Shown: positions 52,170 to 61,379 of the stretch, one piece after another
Numbering within the stretch: the first letter of the stretch is position 1
Layout of the letters: each line of letters begins with the position of its first letter
Assembly: GCF_008001015.1 (NCBI RefSeq)
Contig: NZ_CP042862.1
Span: 248,001 to 312,000, forward strand
Reading direction: 5' to 3'
Origin: Serinicoccus profundi
GTDB taxonomy: Bacteria > Actinomycetota > Actinomycetes > Actinomycetales > Dermatophilaceae
Length of the DNA stretch: 64,000 nucleotides
Notes under the pieces: generated by a model
Told to the model about the DNA's origin: nothing
The model's database searches: none
The model's input: the letters and a program-made list of their open reading frames with translations, nothing else
Position numbers and translations under genes: made by a program

Positions 52170-55100
52170 CGGATCTCCTCCCGGTAGTCACGGTCCAGCG
52201 CCTGGGCGCGCACCCGTCGGGCCAGGACGGCGAGCAGGGCCAGCAGACCGACCAGGGTCGTGCCGAGGAGCACCGCCCACGGCGTGGACTCGAGCCGCAG
52301 GGCAGCGGGCAGCCGGAGCCGTCCGGGGGCCGTCGTCGAGGTGGCCAGCTCGGGCACCACCGCGGTGCCCACGACCCACCCGGCGGCCAGGCCGAAGACG
52401 ACGGCCAGGAGCACCACCCCGCCGAGCTCGAGGGCGCGCGAGCGCGCCTGCGCGGCGGGCGGCATACCGAGGGCGCGGAGCACGGCGACCTCCGGCCGAC
52501 GGGCGGACAGCAGCGTCGCCGCCACCGCGGCGACCCCGGTGAGGGCCAGCAGGACCGCACCGGCGGAGGCGACCCAGAAGACGAGGCGTGCGGCGCTGGT
52601 CGCATCGGTCACCGACACCGAGCCGGGTCCGGTGACCGCACGCAGGTCCTGGCGCTGGGCCAGCGCGGACACGGCGGCTGCCGGGTCGCCGCTGGCGTCC
52701 GCCCAGACCTGGTCGGGCCACGGCAAGGAGCGTTGCTGCTCGGCGAGCAGCGAGGCGACGACGCGCACGTCGGCCAGGGCGGCGACCGTGCCGCGTTGCC
52801 CTGGCAGGGCGTCGACGACGGCGCTCACCTCGGCCGGCAGTCGGCCCCCGGCCACGGAGAGGGTCAACGGATCACCCGGGGCGAGGGCGGCCGCGGAGGC
52901 GACCTCGGTGGTGATGGCGACCGGCACCGAGCCCGACGCGGGCGTCTCCTCCGGCGGTCCGCCGTCCAAGCTCCCGGCCACCGCGGCACCGCTGAACTCG
53001 GCGCCGGGCGCGAGCACCACCTCCGCGGCCAGGCCCGACCGCACCTCCGGCCACTGCACGCGCCACGTCGCCGCAGACGTGTCGTACCACGTCGGGATGC
53101 GCTCCTCGTTGGTCTCGACGGAAGAGATTAAGGCCGTGCCCTCGTCACCGACGAAGCCCTGATCGGGCTCGACGGTCGTGCGGTAGGTCGCGTCCTCCAC
53201 CGCCTCGGCGGCGGCGACGAGCGGCGCGACCTGCTCGGCCGACAGGGCCCCGGTGCTGCCCCACCCGCCGTCGGCCAGGATCGGCTCACCCCCGGCCCGG
53301 AGCCGCAGATCGACGCCCAGGCTGGTGGAGCCCTCGTAGAACATCTGCTCCTGGCCCGGCTGGTCCGCGGCCACCTCGACGGTCACCGCCTCGACCGTGT
53401 GCTCCCGCCCGGCGGGCAGGGTGAAGGTCACCGACTCCTGCGTCGTGCCCGGGCTCGCCGTGAAGTCGCTGAGCGTCTCGGGGTCGTAGTCGAGGGTCGG
53501 TCCGGGCGCCTGGACGAACTCGGAGGTGACCGTGGCGCTGAGCCCGGTGGCGACGTCCTCGACGAGCAGGGAGACCCGCAGCGGCACCGGCGCAGCAGCC
53601 GCCTCCACGACGCCGTCGAGGCGTTGGGTGACGCGCTCGGCGAGCGGCGGCGCCTCAGGGACCTCGGTCTCCCCCTCCGGGATGTCGGTGCCCTGCTCCG
53701 CAGCGATCTCGTCCAGCTGCTCCTCGACGCGGACGATGTCGTCGAGCCGGGCGATCTCCCAGCGGTCGGCGGTGCGCTCGGTCGAGAGCGTGAGCTCGAG
53801 CTCCTGCGCGCCGGGGGGAACGGCGATCGGCGTGCGCTGCTGCTGCTCGCCATCGGTGGCGATCAGCTCCTCCAGGCCGCTCGGCACGACTCCTGCCGGT
53901 ATGCCGTCGGGCACGTTGGCGACGGCCGCGAGAGCCTGAGTGTCGGCCAGGGTCAGGGGCACCGGCACGTCGCCGATCCGGGCGCTGTCCTCCACCCAGA
54001 CCAGTGCGGCGGAGGAGACCTCCGGCAGCTCGGTCAGGTCGGGGGGAGGATCGGCCAAGGTGCTGGCCGACCGTGGCGCCGGGGGCCGCACGAGGTCGGC
54101 GCGCAGCTCGGCGCCCTCGCTCACCGCGGCCAGGTCGTCGCGCAGCTGGGCGCTGGTGCCGGAGTAGAGCGCCGCGAGCGTCGTCGAGCCCGCGGCGAGG
54201 ACGACGAGGACGACGGGCACGGCATACACCTGCAGGTGCCGGCTGACCTGCGCGGAGGCGAGGTGGTGGGTGGCGGTGCGCGAGGGGCGGGTGGCGACCT
54301 CGAGCAGCCGGGTGAGCGGGCCGAGGAGGGCCATGGCGGCGACGGCGCTCGCGGCCAGGAGCAGGGCCGGGGCGGCCCCGGCCACCAGGTCGGTGCCCAG
54401 CGTGCCGTCCTCGGCGCGGGTCAGGGGGGAACCCGCCCGGCGCAGCTGCCACCAGCTCAGCGCTGCGGCAGCCAGGACGACCACCACGACGGCGATGGTC
54501 GTGGCCGCACGGGCGCGGCCGGACCGGTCGGCGACCGCCTCCCCACCGGAGAGCCGCCGGGCCTGCAGTGCGGCGATGACGGCCAGCGCCAGCGAGATGC
54601 CGACGAGGGTCGTCAGGGCGGTCAGGACGAGCCGACCGAGCAGCTCCTCACCCCCGGGCACGGCCTGCATCACCGCCCAGGCGAGGCCGGCGCCGAGGAC
54701 GGTGCCGACAGCGGCGACGACGACGGACTCCAGCAGGCCGGTCAGCAGGACCTGCTGCCGGGAGGCGCCGCGGGCGACGAGGAGCTGGGCCTGCGGCGCC
54801 CGCGTCGCGGCGAGGAGCCGGGCGAGTTGCACGACCGCCAGACCGGTGACCAGCACGAGGACCGAGAGCGGGATGACCCCGAGGGCCCGGGCGGTGGCGA
54901 GGTTGGTCGAGGCCTGCGCGGCGGTCGGGGCGAGGTCGCCCTCCACCTGGATGCCGCGGACGGCGACGCCCTCGGCCTCGCGCAGGTCGAACCGGAGGTT
55001 CTCGGCCCCGGCGGCCAGCACGGCGAGGTCGTCGGGCTGGATCTGCGCGCTCTCGGGGCGGACCGGCCAGCGCACGAACGGTGACCCCACCTGCTGGGCG

Positions 55101-55765
55101 AGTTCCTCGTCGACGACGAGAGGGCCCCGGGTCGCCTCCTCGTCGGCCACGCCGGTGCGGGTGAGCTCGTCGCCGAACCAGAACGCGTCGTCGGCCCGGA
55201 GCGGCTGCCACGTGGCCGAGACCTGGACAGCGCGGTCCGCGACGACGAGCACGTCGCCGACCTCGACGCCCCAGGCCTGCGCGGCCCCGACGTGCAGAGC
55301 GCCCTGGGCGGGGGCATCCGTGGAGCCGTCCCCGCCGGTCTGCGGCCAGGCGCCGTCGAGCAGCGTGACGAGCTCGTCGGGGGTCTGCCCGACGGCGAGG
55401 TCCGGGCCACCCATGACGACGAGATCACCGTCGAGCTCGGAGCCCGCTGCGCTCACCGGGCGGGGCTCGCTGACGACGAGCCGGCCGATGCTCACCGGAG
55501 CGGGGGCGAAGGCGTCGGTGATCGTCGCGCGGGCCCGGGTGTCCTGCTCCTGCGGCTCCTCGGCCAGCCGGGTCTGCACCTGCACCCCGGTCTCGGTGGG
55601 CTCACCCTGCGTGAGCGCGGCCCGCGCGGCGGTACTCGCCGCCGCCTGCGAGTAGCCCACCGTGCCCGCGATGATGGCGCTCGTCACCGTCACGAGTGCG
55701 AGCAACGTGAGGAGCAGCCCCCACGAGGACCGCGCCCGCGCCCTCGCGAAGCTGCCCCACGTCAT
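52166..55765 (-). CDS. FtsX-like permease, 1199 residues
   Basis: First gene of the operon. It has an N-terminal segment (about 15-40), an external domain, two FtsX-like modules (about 310-540 and 1050-1190) and a long external region of about 500 residues between them. The external region has low sequence complexity, rich in Ala, Val, Glu and Thr. The size suggests a specialised exporter or sensor. Pairing with the 929-residue permease as a heterodimer is likely from the shared operon. The preceding 203 bases (55766-55968) contain a hairpin array and no gene. Confidence 0.9.
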   Translation of the reverse strand: MTWGSFARARARSSWGLLLTLLALVTVTSAIIAGTVGYSQAAASTAARAALTQGEPTETGVQVQTRLAEEPQEQDTRARATITDAFAPAPVSIGRLVVSEPRPVSAAGSELDGDLVVMGGPDLAVGQTPDELVTLLDGAWPQTGGDGSTDAPAQGALHVGAAQAWGVEVGDVLVVADRAVQVSATWQPLRADDAFWFGDELTRTGVADEEATRGPLVVDEELAQQVGSPFVRWPVRPESAQIQPDDLAVLAAGAENLRFDLREAEGVAVRGIQVEGDLAPTAAQASTNLATARALGVIPLSVLVLVTGLAVVQLARLLAATRAPQAQLLVARGASRQQVLLTGLLESVVVAAVGTVLGAGLAWAVMQAVPGGEELLGRLVLTALTTLVGISLALAVIAALQARRLSGGEAVADRSGRARAATTIAVVVVVLAAAALSWWQLRRAGSPLTRAEDGTLGTDLVAGAAPALLLAASAVAAMALLGPLTRLLEVATRPSRTATHHLASAQVSRHLQVYAVPVVLVVLAAGSTTLAALYSGTSAQLRDDLAAVSEGAELRADLVRPPAPRSASTLADPPPDLTELPEVSSAALVWVEDSARIGDVPVPLTLADTQALAAVANVPDGIPAGVVPSGLEELIATDGEQQQRTPIAVPPGAQELELTLSTERTADRWEIARLDDIVRVEEQLDEIAAEQGTDIPEGETEVPEAPPLAERVTQRLDGVVEAAAAPVPLRVSLLVEDVATGLSATVTSEFVQAPGPTLDYDPETLSDFTASPGTTQESVTFTLPAGREHTVEAVTVEVAADQPGQEQMFYEGSTSLGVDLRLRAGGEPILADGGWGSTGALSAEQVAPLVAAAEAVEDATYRTTVEPDQGFVGDEGTALISSVETNEERIPTWYDTSAATWRVQWPEVRSGLAAEVVLAPGAEFSGAAVAGSLDGGPPEETPASGSVPVAITTEVASAAALAPGDPLTLSVAGGRLPAEVSAVVDALPGQRGTVAALADVRVVASLLAEQQRSLPWPDQVWADASGDPAAAVSALAQRQDLRAVTGPGSVSVTDATSAARLVFWVASAGAVLLALTGVAAVAATLLSARRPEVAVLRALGMPPAAQARSRALELGGVVLLAVVFGLAAGWVVGTAVVPELATSTTAPGRLRLPAALRLESTPWAVLLGTTLVGLLALLAVLARRVRAQALDRDYREEIR

Positions 55766-55848
55766 ACCCGTGGACCTTAGGCGGCGCCACCGACAGGACC
55801 AACCCCTTCCCCCACGTCAGGCGGAGGATCGTGGCCTATTCGTGACCC

Positions 55849-55976
55849 ACCGAGCGTCGCAGATGGTCGCTCTCACCCCCACCGGGCGTCGCAGATGGTC
55901 GCGCTCACCCTGACCGAGCGTCGAAGATGGTCGCTCTCGTCCTCACCGAGCGTCGCAGATGGTCCCGCTCACCCAG
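55849..55976. repeat. Array of four 32-bp hairpin repeats (family A)
   Basis: Units start at 55849, 55881, 55913 and 55945, again an exact 32-base period. Sequence is as at 16632, with T for C in GAGCGT in most units. The last unit runs into the stop codon of the gene ending at 55969. It separates two minus-strand genes. Confidence 0.9.
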
Positions 55977-56754
55977 GAGCATCGACCGGACGCGACCAGT
56001 GGAGTGCCTCCTGGACGACGCGGGTGGCGAACTCCTTCGGCAGCACCTGGTGCCCGGTGGTCGCGGCCGTGATGACGAGCTCGGCGCGGGTCTTCCGGTA
56101 GAGCGCGTGGTCGCGGACCGAGGAGATGAGCCCCAGCTGGTCCTCGAAGCTCTTGTCATGCTCGTTGGTCAGGATGGTGAACGAGGGGATGTGCCCTTCG
56201 TGGCGGAACCTCTCCCACACGTCCACGCGCTCCGGGTGGGCGGCGCGCAGCTGCGCGATGGACCCGTGGATGACGTGCTCCTCGACCTTCTTGATCGCCC
56301 CGGGGAACCAGCGCTGGAAGTCGATCTGCGGCACCTCCACGACCGCGTGGGAGTGGGTGACGGCGGCTGCGCACAGCGCCCCGAAACCGCCGAGTGACGA
56401 CCCGTAGTAGACGACGCGATCCAACGGTATGCCGCGCTGCTCCGCCTCGGCGGCCACCGTCTCTGCGATGGCGTGAATGGTGTCGTGCTGCGCATCGAGG
56501 TACCACGCGCCGTCCGGGACGGGGTTGTCGCGCAGCCCGGGATCGGCCACCGACAGCACATGGCTGCCCGCCCAGGAGCTCGCCCAGGACCAGCGGTGGA
56601 AGGCCGGGAACCTCCGGTCCTCACGCCCCGGTACGAGAGCGTTGGACATCAGCACGACCATGCCGTCGGCCTCGTCGTTCATCGACAGGTAGTCGATGTC
56701 GAGGCCACTGCTCGTCGACCGTGTCGTATACGGCAGGTGGGGCTGCGTCGTCAC
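55969..56754 (-). CDS. Alpha/beta hydrolase-like protein
   Basis: A 261-residue cytoplasmic protein with a nucleophile-elbow motif Y-Y-G-S-S-L-G-G-F-G-A-L, which fits G-x-S-x-G-G of alpha/beta hydrolases. A late His in T-G-H-Q-V-L could complete the triad. It resembles bacterial proteins in polysaccharide or lipid clusters with an unknown substrate. No signal peptide is visible. It lies between family-A repeat arrays on both sides, with the stop in the last unit of the 55849 array. Confidence 0.75.
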   Translation of the reverse strand: MTTQPHLPYTTRSTSSGLDIDYLSMNDEADGMVVLMSNALVPGREDRRFPAFHRWSWASSWAGSHVLSVADPGLRDNPVPDGAWYLDAQHDTIHAIAETVAAEAEQRGIPLDRVVYYGSSLGGFGALCAAAVTHSHAVVEVPQIDFQRWFPGAIKKVEEHVIHGSIAQLRAAHPERVDVWERFRHEGHIPSFTILTNEHDKSFEDQLGLISSVRDHALYRKTRAELVITAATTGHQVLPKEFATRVVQEALHWSRPVDAPG

Positions 56755-56804
56755 GCCCGCATGCTAGCCGTCGGCTGCCCCGCAGCCCCTGGCGAGGATC
56801 CCCC

Positions 56805-56859
56805 ACCGGGCGTCGCAGATGGTCGCGCTCACGCCCACCGAGCGCCGCAGATGGTTGCT
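56805..56859. repeat. Two units of the 32-bp hairpin repeat (family A)
   Basis: Units start at 56805 and 56837 (32-base period). The second touches the stop of paaK at 56859. The first lies 50 bases upstream of the alpha/beta hydrolase start. Confidence 0.85.
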
Positions 56860-58175
56860 CAGTCGTCCCGCTGGTCAACGATCCGGCGCGCCTTGCCGAC
56901 CGAGCGTTCCACGCCACCCTCGCCGAGCACCACGACCTGGGCGCTGGTCCCGATCCGGTCCTTGACCTGGCCCGCCAGCCGGATGGCGAGCCGCTCCCGG
57001 TCCTCGCCGCTCAGCCCCGGCTCACCCTCGACGTTGATGGTCAGCTGGTCCATCCGCCCGGGCCGGGTCAGGACGCACTGGAAGTGCGGGGTCAGCCCCG
57101 GTATGCCGAGCACCAGTTCCTCGATCTGCGTCGGGAAGACGTTGACTCCCCGCACGATCATGAGGTCGTCGCTGCGCCCGGTGATCTTGGCGAGTCGCCG
57201 CATACCGGGTCGTGCCGTGCCCGGGAGCAGCCGGGTGAGGTCGCGGGTGCGGTAGCGCAGGACAGGCATCGCCTCGCGGGTCATGGCGGTGAGGACGAGC
57301 TCGCCCTCCTCGCCGTCGGCGACCGGCTCCTCGGTGATCGGGTCGATGATCTCGGGGTAGAAGTGGTCCTCCCACAGCGTCAGACCGTCCTTGGTCTCGA
57401 CGCACTCCTGCGCCACGCCCGGCCCCATCATCTCCGAGAGACCGAAGATGTCGGTCGCGTGCATGGCGCAGCGCTGCTCGATCTCGGCGCGCATCGCCTC
57501 GGTCCACGGCTCGGCGCCGAACACACCGATCTGCAGCGAAGTGCCGGCCGGGTCGACGCCCCGCTCGACCATCGCGTCCATGAGGGAGAGGAAGTAGGAC
57601 GGCGTCACCATGATGACGCGCGGGCCGAAGTCCTCGATGAGCTGGAGCTGCTTCTCCGTCTGCCCGCCGCTCATCGGGACGACGGTGCACCCGAGCCGCT
57701 CGGCCCCGTAGTGCGCGCCGAGGCCGCCGGTGAACAGGCCGTAGCCGTAGGCGACGTGCACGAGGTCGCCCGGGCGCGTCCCGGCGGCGCGCAGCGACCG
57801 CGCGACGAGGTCGGCCCAGGTGCTGATGTCGCCCTGCGTGTAGCCGACGACGGTCGGTCGACCGGTCGTGCCGGAGCTGGCGTGAACGCGGACGCACTGC
57901 TCACGCGGGACCGCGAACATCCCGAACGGGTAGTTGGCTCGCAAGTCGGCCTTGGTGGTGAACGGCAGCAGGCGGATGTCGTCGAGGGAGGTGATGTCGT
58001 CGGGGTGGACGCCGAGCTCGTCCAGCTGGCGGCGGTAGTGGTCGACGCCGTCGTAGGCTCGGCGAACGCAGGTCTGGAGCCGCTGCAGCTGGGCGGCGCG
58101 GAGCTGGTCGACCGACCAGGTCTCCGCCTCGTCGTGCAGGTCGGGGCGTGGGCCGATGTCGGGCAGCGTCGCCAT
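56859..58175 (-). CDS. paaK: Phenylacetate-CoA ligase
   Basis: A 438-residue adenylate-forming ligase that converts phenylacetate, ATP and CoA to phenylacetyl-CoA, the first step of the phenylacetate pathway. The P-loop-like motif S-S-G-T-T-G-R-P-T is at 100-108. Y-G-A-E-R-L and F-G-L-S-E-M-M-G are typical of PaaK. The C-terminal motif for CoA ligation, D-L-M-I-V-R-G-V-N-V-F-P, is present. Length is normal. The other paa genes lie at 58787, 59280 and 63555, with other genes in between. Confidence 0.95.
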   Translation of the reverse strand: MATLPDIGPRPDLHDEAETWSVDQLRAAQLQRLQTCVRRAYDGVDHYRRQLDELGVHPDDITSLDDIRLLPFTTKADLRANYPFGMFAVPREQCVRVHASSGTTGRPTVVGYTQGDISTWADLVARSLRAAGTRPGDLVHVAYGYGLFTGGLGAHYGAERLGCTVVPMSGGQTEKQLQLIEDFGPRVIMVTPSYFLSLMDAMVERGVDPAGTSLQIGVFGAEPWTEAMRAEIEQRCAMHATDIFGLSEMMGPGVAQECVETKDGLTLWEDHFYPEIIDPITEEPVADGEEGELVLTAMTREAMPVLRYRTRDLTRLLPGTARPGMRRLAKITGRSDDLMIVRGVNVFPTQIEELVLGIPGLTPHFQCVLTRPGRMDQLTINVEGEPGLSGEDRERLAIRLAGQVKDRIGTSAQVVVLGEGGVERSVGKARRIVDQRDD

Positions 58176-58247
58176 ACGGGCAGGGTATGCCGTCGCTCGC
58201 CCCGGCCCGACAGCGCGTCGTCAGCACCTCCTCGACCCGGCTCGGTG

Positions 58248-58790
58248 TCAAGGCCGACCGGTCTGCTCGGCCTGCCGGACGTCCTGCAGGAGCCGGGGTG
58301 AGCGCCAGCGGCCCACCTCCCGGGTCCAGGAGGTCAGCGGGTAGGCGAGACGCACGACGTAGTAGTTGACGAACTCGAGGGCGGCGAACGCCCAGACGCA
58401 GAGGGTCAGCACGAGCGGGCCCGGGCCCTCGCCGCCGCGCACCAGGATCATCACCAGGCCCACCGCCAGCAGAAGCGGGTCGAGGACGCGGAAGGCACGG
58501 TATGCCCCGGCCACGCTCCGCGGCATCCTGCCCCTCCCGACCCACGATCGCCCCAGGAGCCAGTAGGCCCCGGCCTGCACCAGCACGAGGACCAGGGGGC
58601 CGAGCGCCCACCACAGGGTCGTCGCCTCCCTGCTGCTCCACCGTGGCGTCAGCGTCGACCAGGCGATGAGGCTGAAGACGCCTGCCGCGGTGAGCTCGCC
58701 GAGGCCCAGCGAGAGATAGCGTCGGCGCAGGGCCTCCCGCCTCCCCTGACCGAGAGGCACGCCCGGCGTCTCCCGACCACCGTGGGTCAC
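58248..58790 (-). CDS. Uncharacterised membrane protein between paaK and paaI
   Basis: A 180-residue protein with four likely membrane helices (about 25-45, 55-75, 95-112 and 122-142) and basic ends. No family recognised. The GTG at 58790 overlaps the paaI stop (GTGA), so it is coupled to paaI. It could be a lipid or solute membrane protein linked with the pathway, but nothing in the sequence supports a specific role. The next 72 bases up to paaK hold nothing. Confidence 0.7.
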   Translation of the reverse strand: MTHGGRETPGVPLGQGRREALRRRYLSLGLGELTAAGVFSLIAWSTLTPRWSSREATTLWWALGPLVLVLVQAGAYWLLGRSWVGRGRMPRSVAGAYRAFRVLDPLLLAVGLVMILVRGGEGPGPLVLTLCVWAFAALEFVNYYVVRLAYPLTSWTREVGRWRSPRLLQDVRQAEQTGRP

Positions 58791-59224
58791 GGGTTCGGGC
58801 GCAGGGCGCGGCTGTGCCCGCGGAACTCGGCGACGACAGCATTGTCGGTGGCGCGGCATACCGTGACATCCGTGATGCCGCTGCGGCCGGAGATGAGGCG
58901 CTCCCGGGCCGTGGCGACGAGCACGTCGCCGAGACGGGAGGGGAGGAGATAGGTGATGTCGCAGCTGGCGGCGACGGTCGTCCGGCCGGTCGCGTTGCAG
59001 GCCAGGGCGAAGGTCGAGTCGGCCAGGGTGAAGATGTAGCCGCCGTGGGCGATGTCGTGTCCGTTGACCATGGTGTCGGTGATGGTCATCCGGGTATGCG
59101 CGTGGCCGAGGTCGCCGTCGTCGTGGTGGTCGACGCCGACGTCGAGGAGCTCGATGCCGAGGGTGGCGGAGGCCTTGTCCTGCTCCCACATGCGCAGGAC
59201 GTGGGCGAGGTCGGTGCCGCTCAT
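58787..59224 (-). CDS. paaI: Hotdog-fold thioesterase of phenylacetate pathway
   Basis: A 145-residue thioesterase of the PaaI type that frees CoA from dead-end hydroxyphenylacetyl-CoA products. The signature H-G-G-Y-I-F-T-L-A-D-S-T-F-A-L-A contains the active-site Asp and Gly, and N-G-H-D-I-A-H precedes it. The start M-S-G-T-D-L is at 59224. The stop overlaps the next gene; the start is 55 bases from the paaH stop. Confidence 0.92.
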   Translation of the reverse strand: MSGTDLAHVLRMWEQDKASATLGIELLDVGVDHHDDGDLGHAHTRMTITDTMVNGHDIAHGGYIFTLADSTFALACNATGRTTVAASCDITYLLPSRLGDVLVATARERLISGRSGITDVTVCRATDNAVVAEFRGHSRALRPNP

Positions 59225-59279
59225 CGGGTGGTCCTGACCTGGATGACCGGGTGGGAGGCGTGCGTCCGCCGCATCGGGG

Positions 59280-60599
59280 TCACAGCGCCTCGCTGGCTCG
59301 GTAGCGGCCGCCGGGGTAGAGCCGGTCGAGCTCGGTGAGCTGGGCGCGCACGGTCTCGGCGCCGATCTCGGCCAGCCACTCGTGCGGGCCCTTGGGGTAG
59401 TTGGTGCCGCGCCGCATCGCGGTGTCGACGTCCCCGGCTGTCGCCTCGCCGCGATGGACGAGGTCGACCCCTTCGTTGACGAGCATGGCGAGGGTGCGCG
59501 CGACCGGGTCGGTCTGCAGCGGCCCGCCCACGAGCTTGCCGGCGAGCGCCTCATCGGGCTCAGCGTCGACCGGGCGGCCGTCGGCATACTCGAAGACGCC
59601 GCGCCCGGTCTTGCGGCCCAGCCGGCCCTCGCGGACGAGGTCGCGCTGGAAGTCGGTGGGCGCGTAGCGCGGGTCCTCACCGGTCTGCCGCCAGACGGAC
59701 TCACCCACGGCGAGGTTGACGTCCTGGCCGATGAGGTCGGTGAGCTCGAAGGGGCCCATGCGGAAGCCGGCCTCGCGCAGGGCGAGGTCGACGGTGGCCG
59801 GGTCGACCAAGCCTTCCTCGACCATGCGCTGCGCCTCGCCGTAGAACGGGCGCGCGACACGGTTGACGATGAACCCTGGCGTCGACGTGCACCGCACAGG
59901 CTCCTTGCCCCAGCGCCGCATGAGCTCGGCCGCCACGTCGAGCACGGCCGGGTCGGAGTCGTCGCCGGTGATGACCTCGACGAGAGCCATGAGCGGCGGC
60001 GGGTTGAAGAAGTGCAACCCGATGACCCGGCCAGGGTGCGCCATCGCTGGGGAGGTGCCGCCGTGCAGCGCGGCATCGTGCCCGGAGGTCGCCTCACCGG
60101 CGATGTCGTCGATGGACAGCGAGGAGGTGTTGGTCGCGAGAACCGTGCTGGAGGGCTGGCTGCTCTCCAGCTGACGGAAGATCACCCGCTTGACGTCGAG
60201 GTGCTCGACGACGGCCTCGATGACCAGGGCCACCGGCGGCACGGTCGACATGTCGCGCGTGGTGTGCGGGGTGACGCGGCCGAGGGTCGCCTTGGCGTCC
60301 GCCTCGGAGACCTTGCCCTTGGCGACGAGCTTGTCGAAGGTCTGGCGGAGCGTGGCCAGGGCCTTGTCGGCGGCGTCGGGCTGGGCGTCGACCAGGACCA
60401 CGGGATGCCCGGCCTGGGCGGCGACCTGGGCGATGCCCGCCCCCATGGCGCCCGCGCCGATGACCGCGACCCGCACCTCGCCGGGGGCGCGGAGCAGCGG
60501 GTGCGGTGACGGGGAATCGGCCGGCCCGTCGGTCCCCTCGGTCGTCGGGCTGCTGGCGCTCTGCGGTCCTGGTGCGTCGGCGTCGATCACGGCACCCAT
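59280..60599 (-). CDS. paaH: 3-hydroxyacyl-CoA dehydrogenase
   Basis: A 439-residue NAD-dependent dehydrogenase. The Rossmann motif G-A-G-A-M-G is at 48-53, preceded by a 40-residue Ser/Pro-rich extension. The catalytic His is in L-H-F-F-N-P, and N-T-S-S-L-S and P-G-F-I-V-N-R follow the family pattern. The C-terminal domain includes a duplicated dehydrogenase-like half. In the phenylacetate pathway PaaH oxidises 3-hydroxyadipyl-CoA. It is the usual fatty-acid enzyme type, so function in beta-oxidation is also possible. Confidence 0.92.
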   Translation of the reverse strand: MGAVIDADAPGPQSASSPTTEGTDGPADSPSPHPLLRAPGEVRVAVIGAGAMGAGIAQVAAQAGHPVVLVDAQPDAADKALATLRQTFDKLVAKGKVSEADAKATLGRVTPHTTRDMSTVPPVALVIEAVVEHLDVKRVIFRQLESSQPSSTVLATNTSSLSIDDIAGEATSGHDAALHGGTSPAMAHPGRVIGLHFFNPPPLMALVEVITGDDSDPAVLDVAAELMRRWGKEPVRCTSTPGFIVNRVARPFYGEAQRMVEEGLVDPATVDLALREAGFRMGPFELTDLIGQDVNLAVGESVWRQTGEDPRYAPTDFQRDLVREGRLGRKTGRGVFEYADGRPVDAEPDEALAGKLVGGPLQTDPVARTLAMLVNEGVDLVHRGEATAGDVDTAMRRGTNYPKGPHEWLAEIGAETVRAQLTELDRLYPGGRYRASEAL

Positions 60600-60719
60600 G
60601 GTGCCAGCCCTCCCGAGGCCCCATGACCGGAGTGGACGCAGCGGGCAGGCCGTGGGGCGTCGAGGGGAGTGTGGACGAGGAACAGCGCGAGTCGACGTGC
60701 GCTGACATACTCGCCTGGC

Positions 60720-61319
60720 ATGGGACTCAACATGGGACTGGTGTATGTCCGTGGCGCCGAGGTCGGGGACCTCGCAGCGATCGGGCTGGTGCCGACAGGG
60801 GAGCGGATGAGCGCCGATGTGGCGTCCACCTCGCCGGACGGTGAGCTCGTCGTGGCCCGGCCGGTCGGGGGCTGGCTGCTGCTGGTCGGGCCGGAACTGC
60901 TCCTCGGCTTCGAGGACGAGATGATCGCCCGGACCCTGGACCGTCAGGTGGTCGCGGCCATGCTGGGCAGCACGAGCGACACGTTCTCCTTCGCGCGGTG
61001 CGACCCCGATGGCACCCGCCGGCACGTGGTCGACTCCTACGGCGAGCGGGCGGTGGACGAGGGGCCGCCCCTGCCCGAGGAGGCCGGGATCGAGCGGCTG
61101 ACCGAGGACACCATCCAGGGCCTCGCGGTCGAGGTCACCGGCGTGAACTTCTGGGACTCCTTCATGGAGGAGGACTGGCAGGTGCTGTCCATGGGCGGCC
61201 AGGGCCAGGACGGCGGCGGCGACATCGCACAGAGCCGGCCGTCATCACCGACACAGCCGGTCGAGCCGACGCAGCCCCAGCCTCGCAAGGGTTTCCTCGC
61301 CCGACTCTTCGGCCGCTGA
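60720..61319 (+). CDS. Uncharacterised protein, 199 residues
   Basis: A cytoplasmic protein starting M-G-L-N-M-G-L-V-Y-V-R-G. The first 150 residues have mixed alpha/beta character, with hydrophobic strands (V-V-A-R-P-V-G-G-W-L-L-L-V-G-P-E-L-L-L-G-F). The last 40 are low complexity (Gln, Gly, Pro) and then end in a basic F-L-A-R-L-F-G-R. No family recognised. A short membrane-binding C-terminal tail is possible. The 120 bases before it hold no clear promoter. Confidence 0.7.
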   Translation: MGLNMGLVYVRGAEVGDLAAIGLVPTGERMSADVASTSPDGELVVARPVGGWLLLVGPELLLGFEDEMIARTLDRQVVAAMLGSTSDTFSFARCDPDGTRRHVVDSYGERAVDEGPPLPEEAGIERLTEDTIQGLAVEVTGVNFWDSFMEEDWQVLSMGGQGQDGGGDIAQSRPSSPTQPVEPTQPQPRKGFLARLFGR

Positions 61320-61338
61320 CCCGGATCAGGGCAGGGGC

Positions 61339-61369
61339 TTGACTCTCCCACGGTGTCAGGCCGTGGAGT
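61339..61369 (+). promoter_or_regulatory. MerR-type promoter/operator
   Basis: TTGACT at 61339-61344 is followed by a 19-base spacer and a weak TGGAGT. A CCACGG (61348-61353) and CCGTGG (61361-61366) inverted repeat with a 7-base spacer fills the long spacer. This is the geometry used by MerR regulators such as BmrR, and lies immediately before the MerR gene. Confidence 0.65.
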
Positions 61370-61379
61370 GGGGATCGCC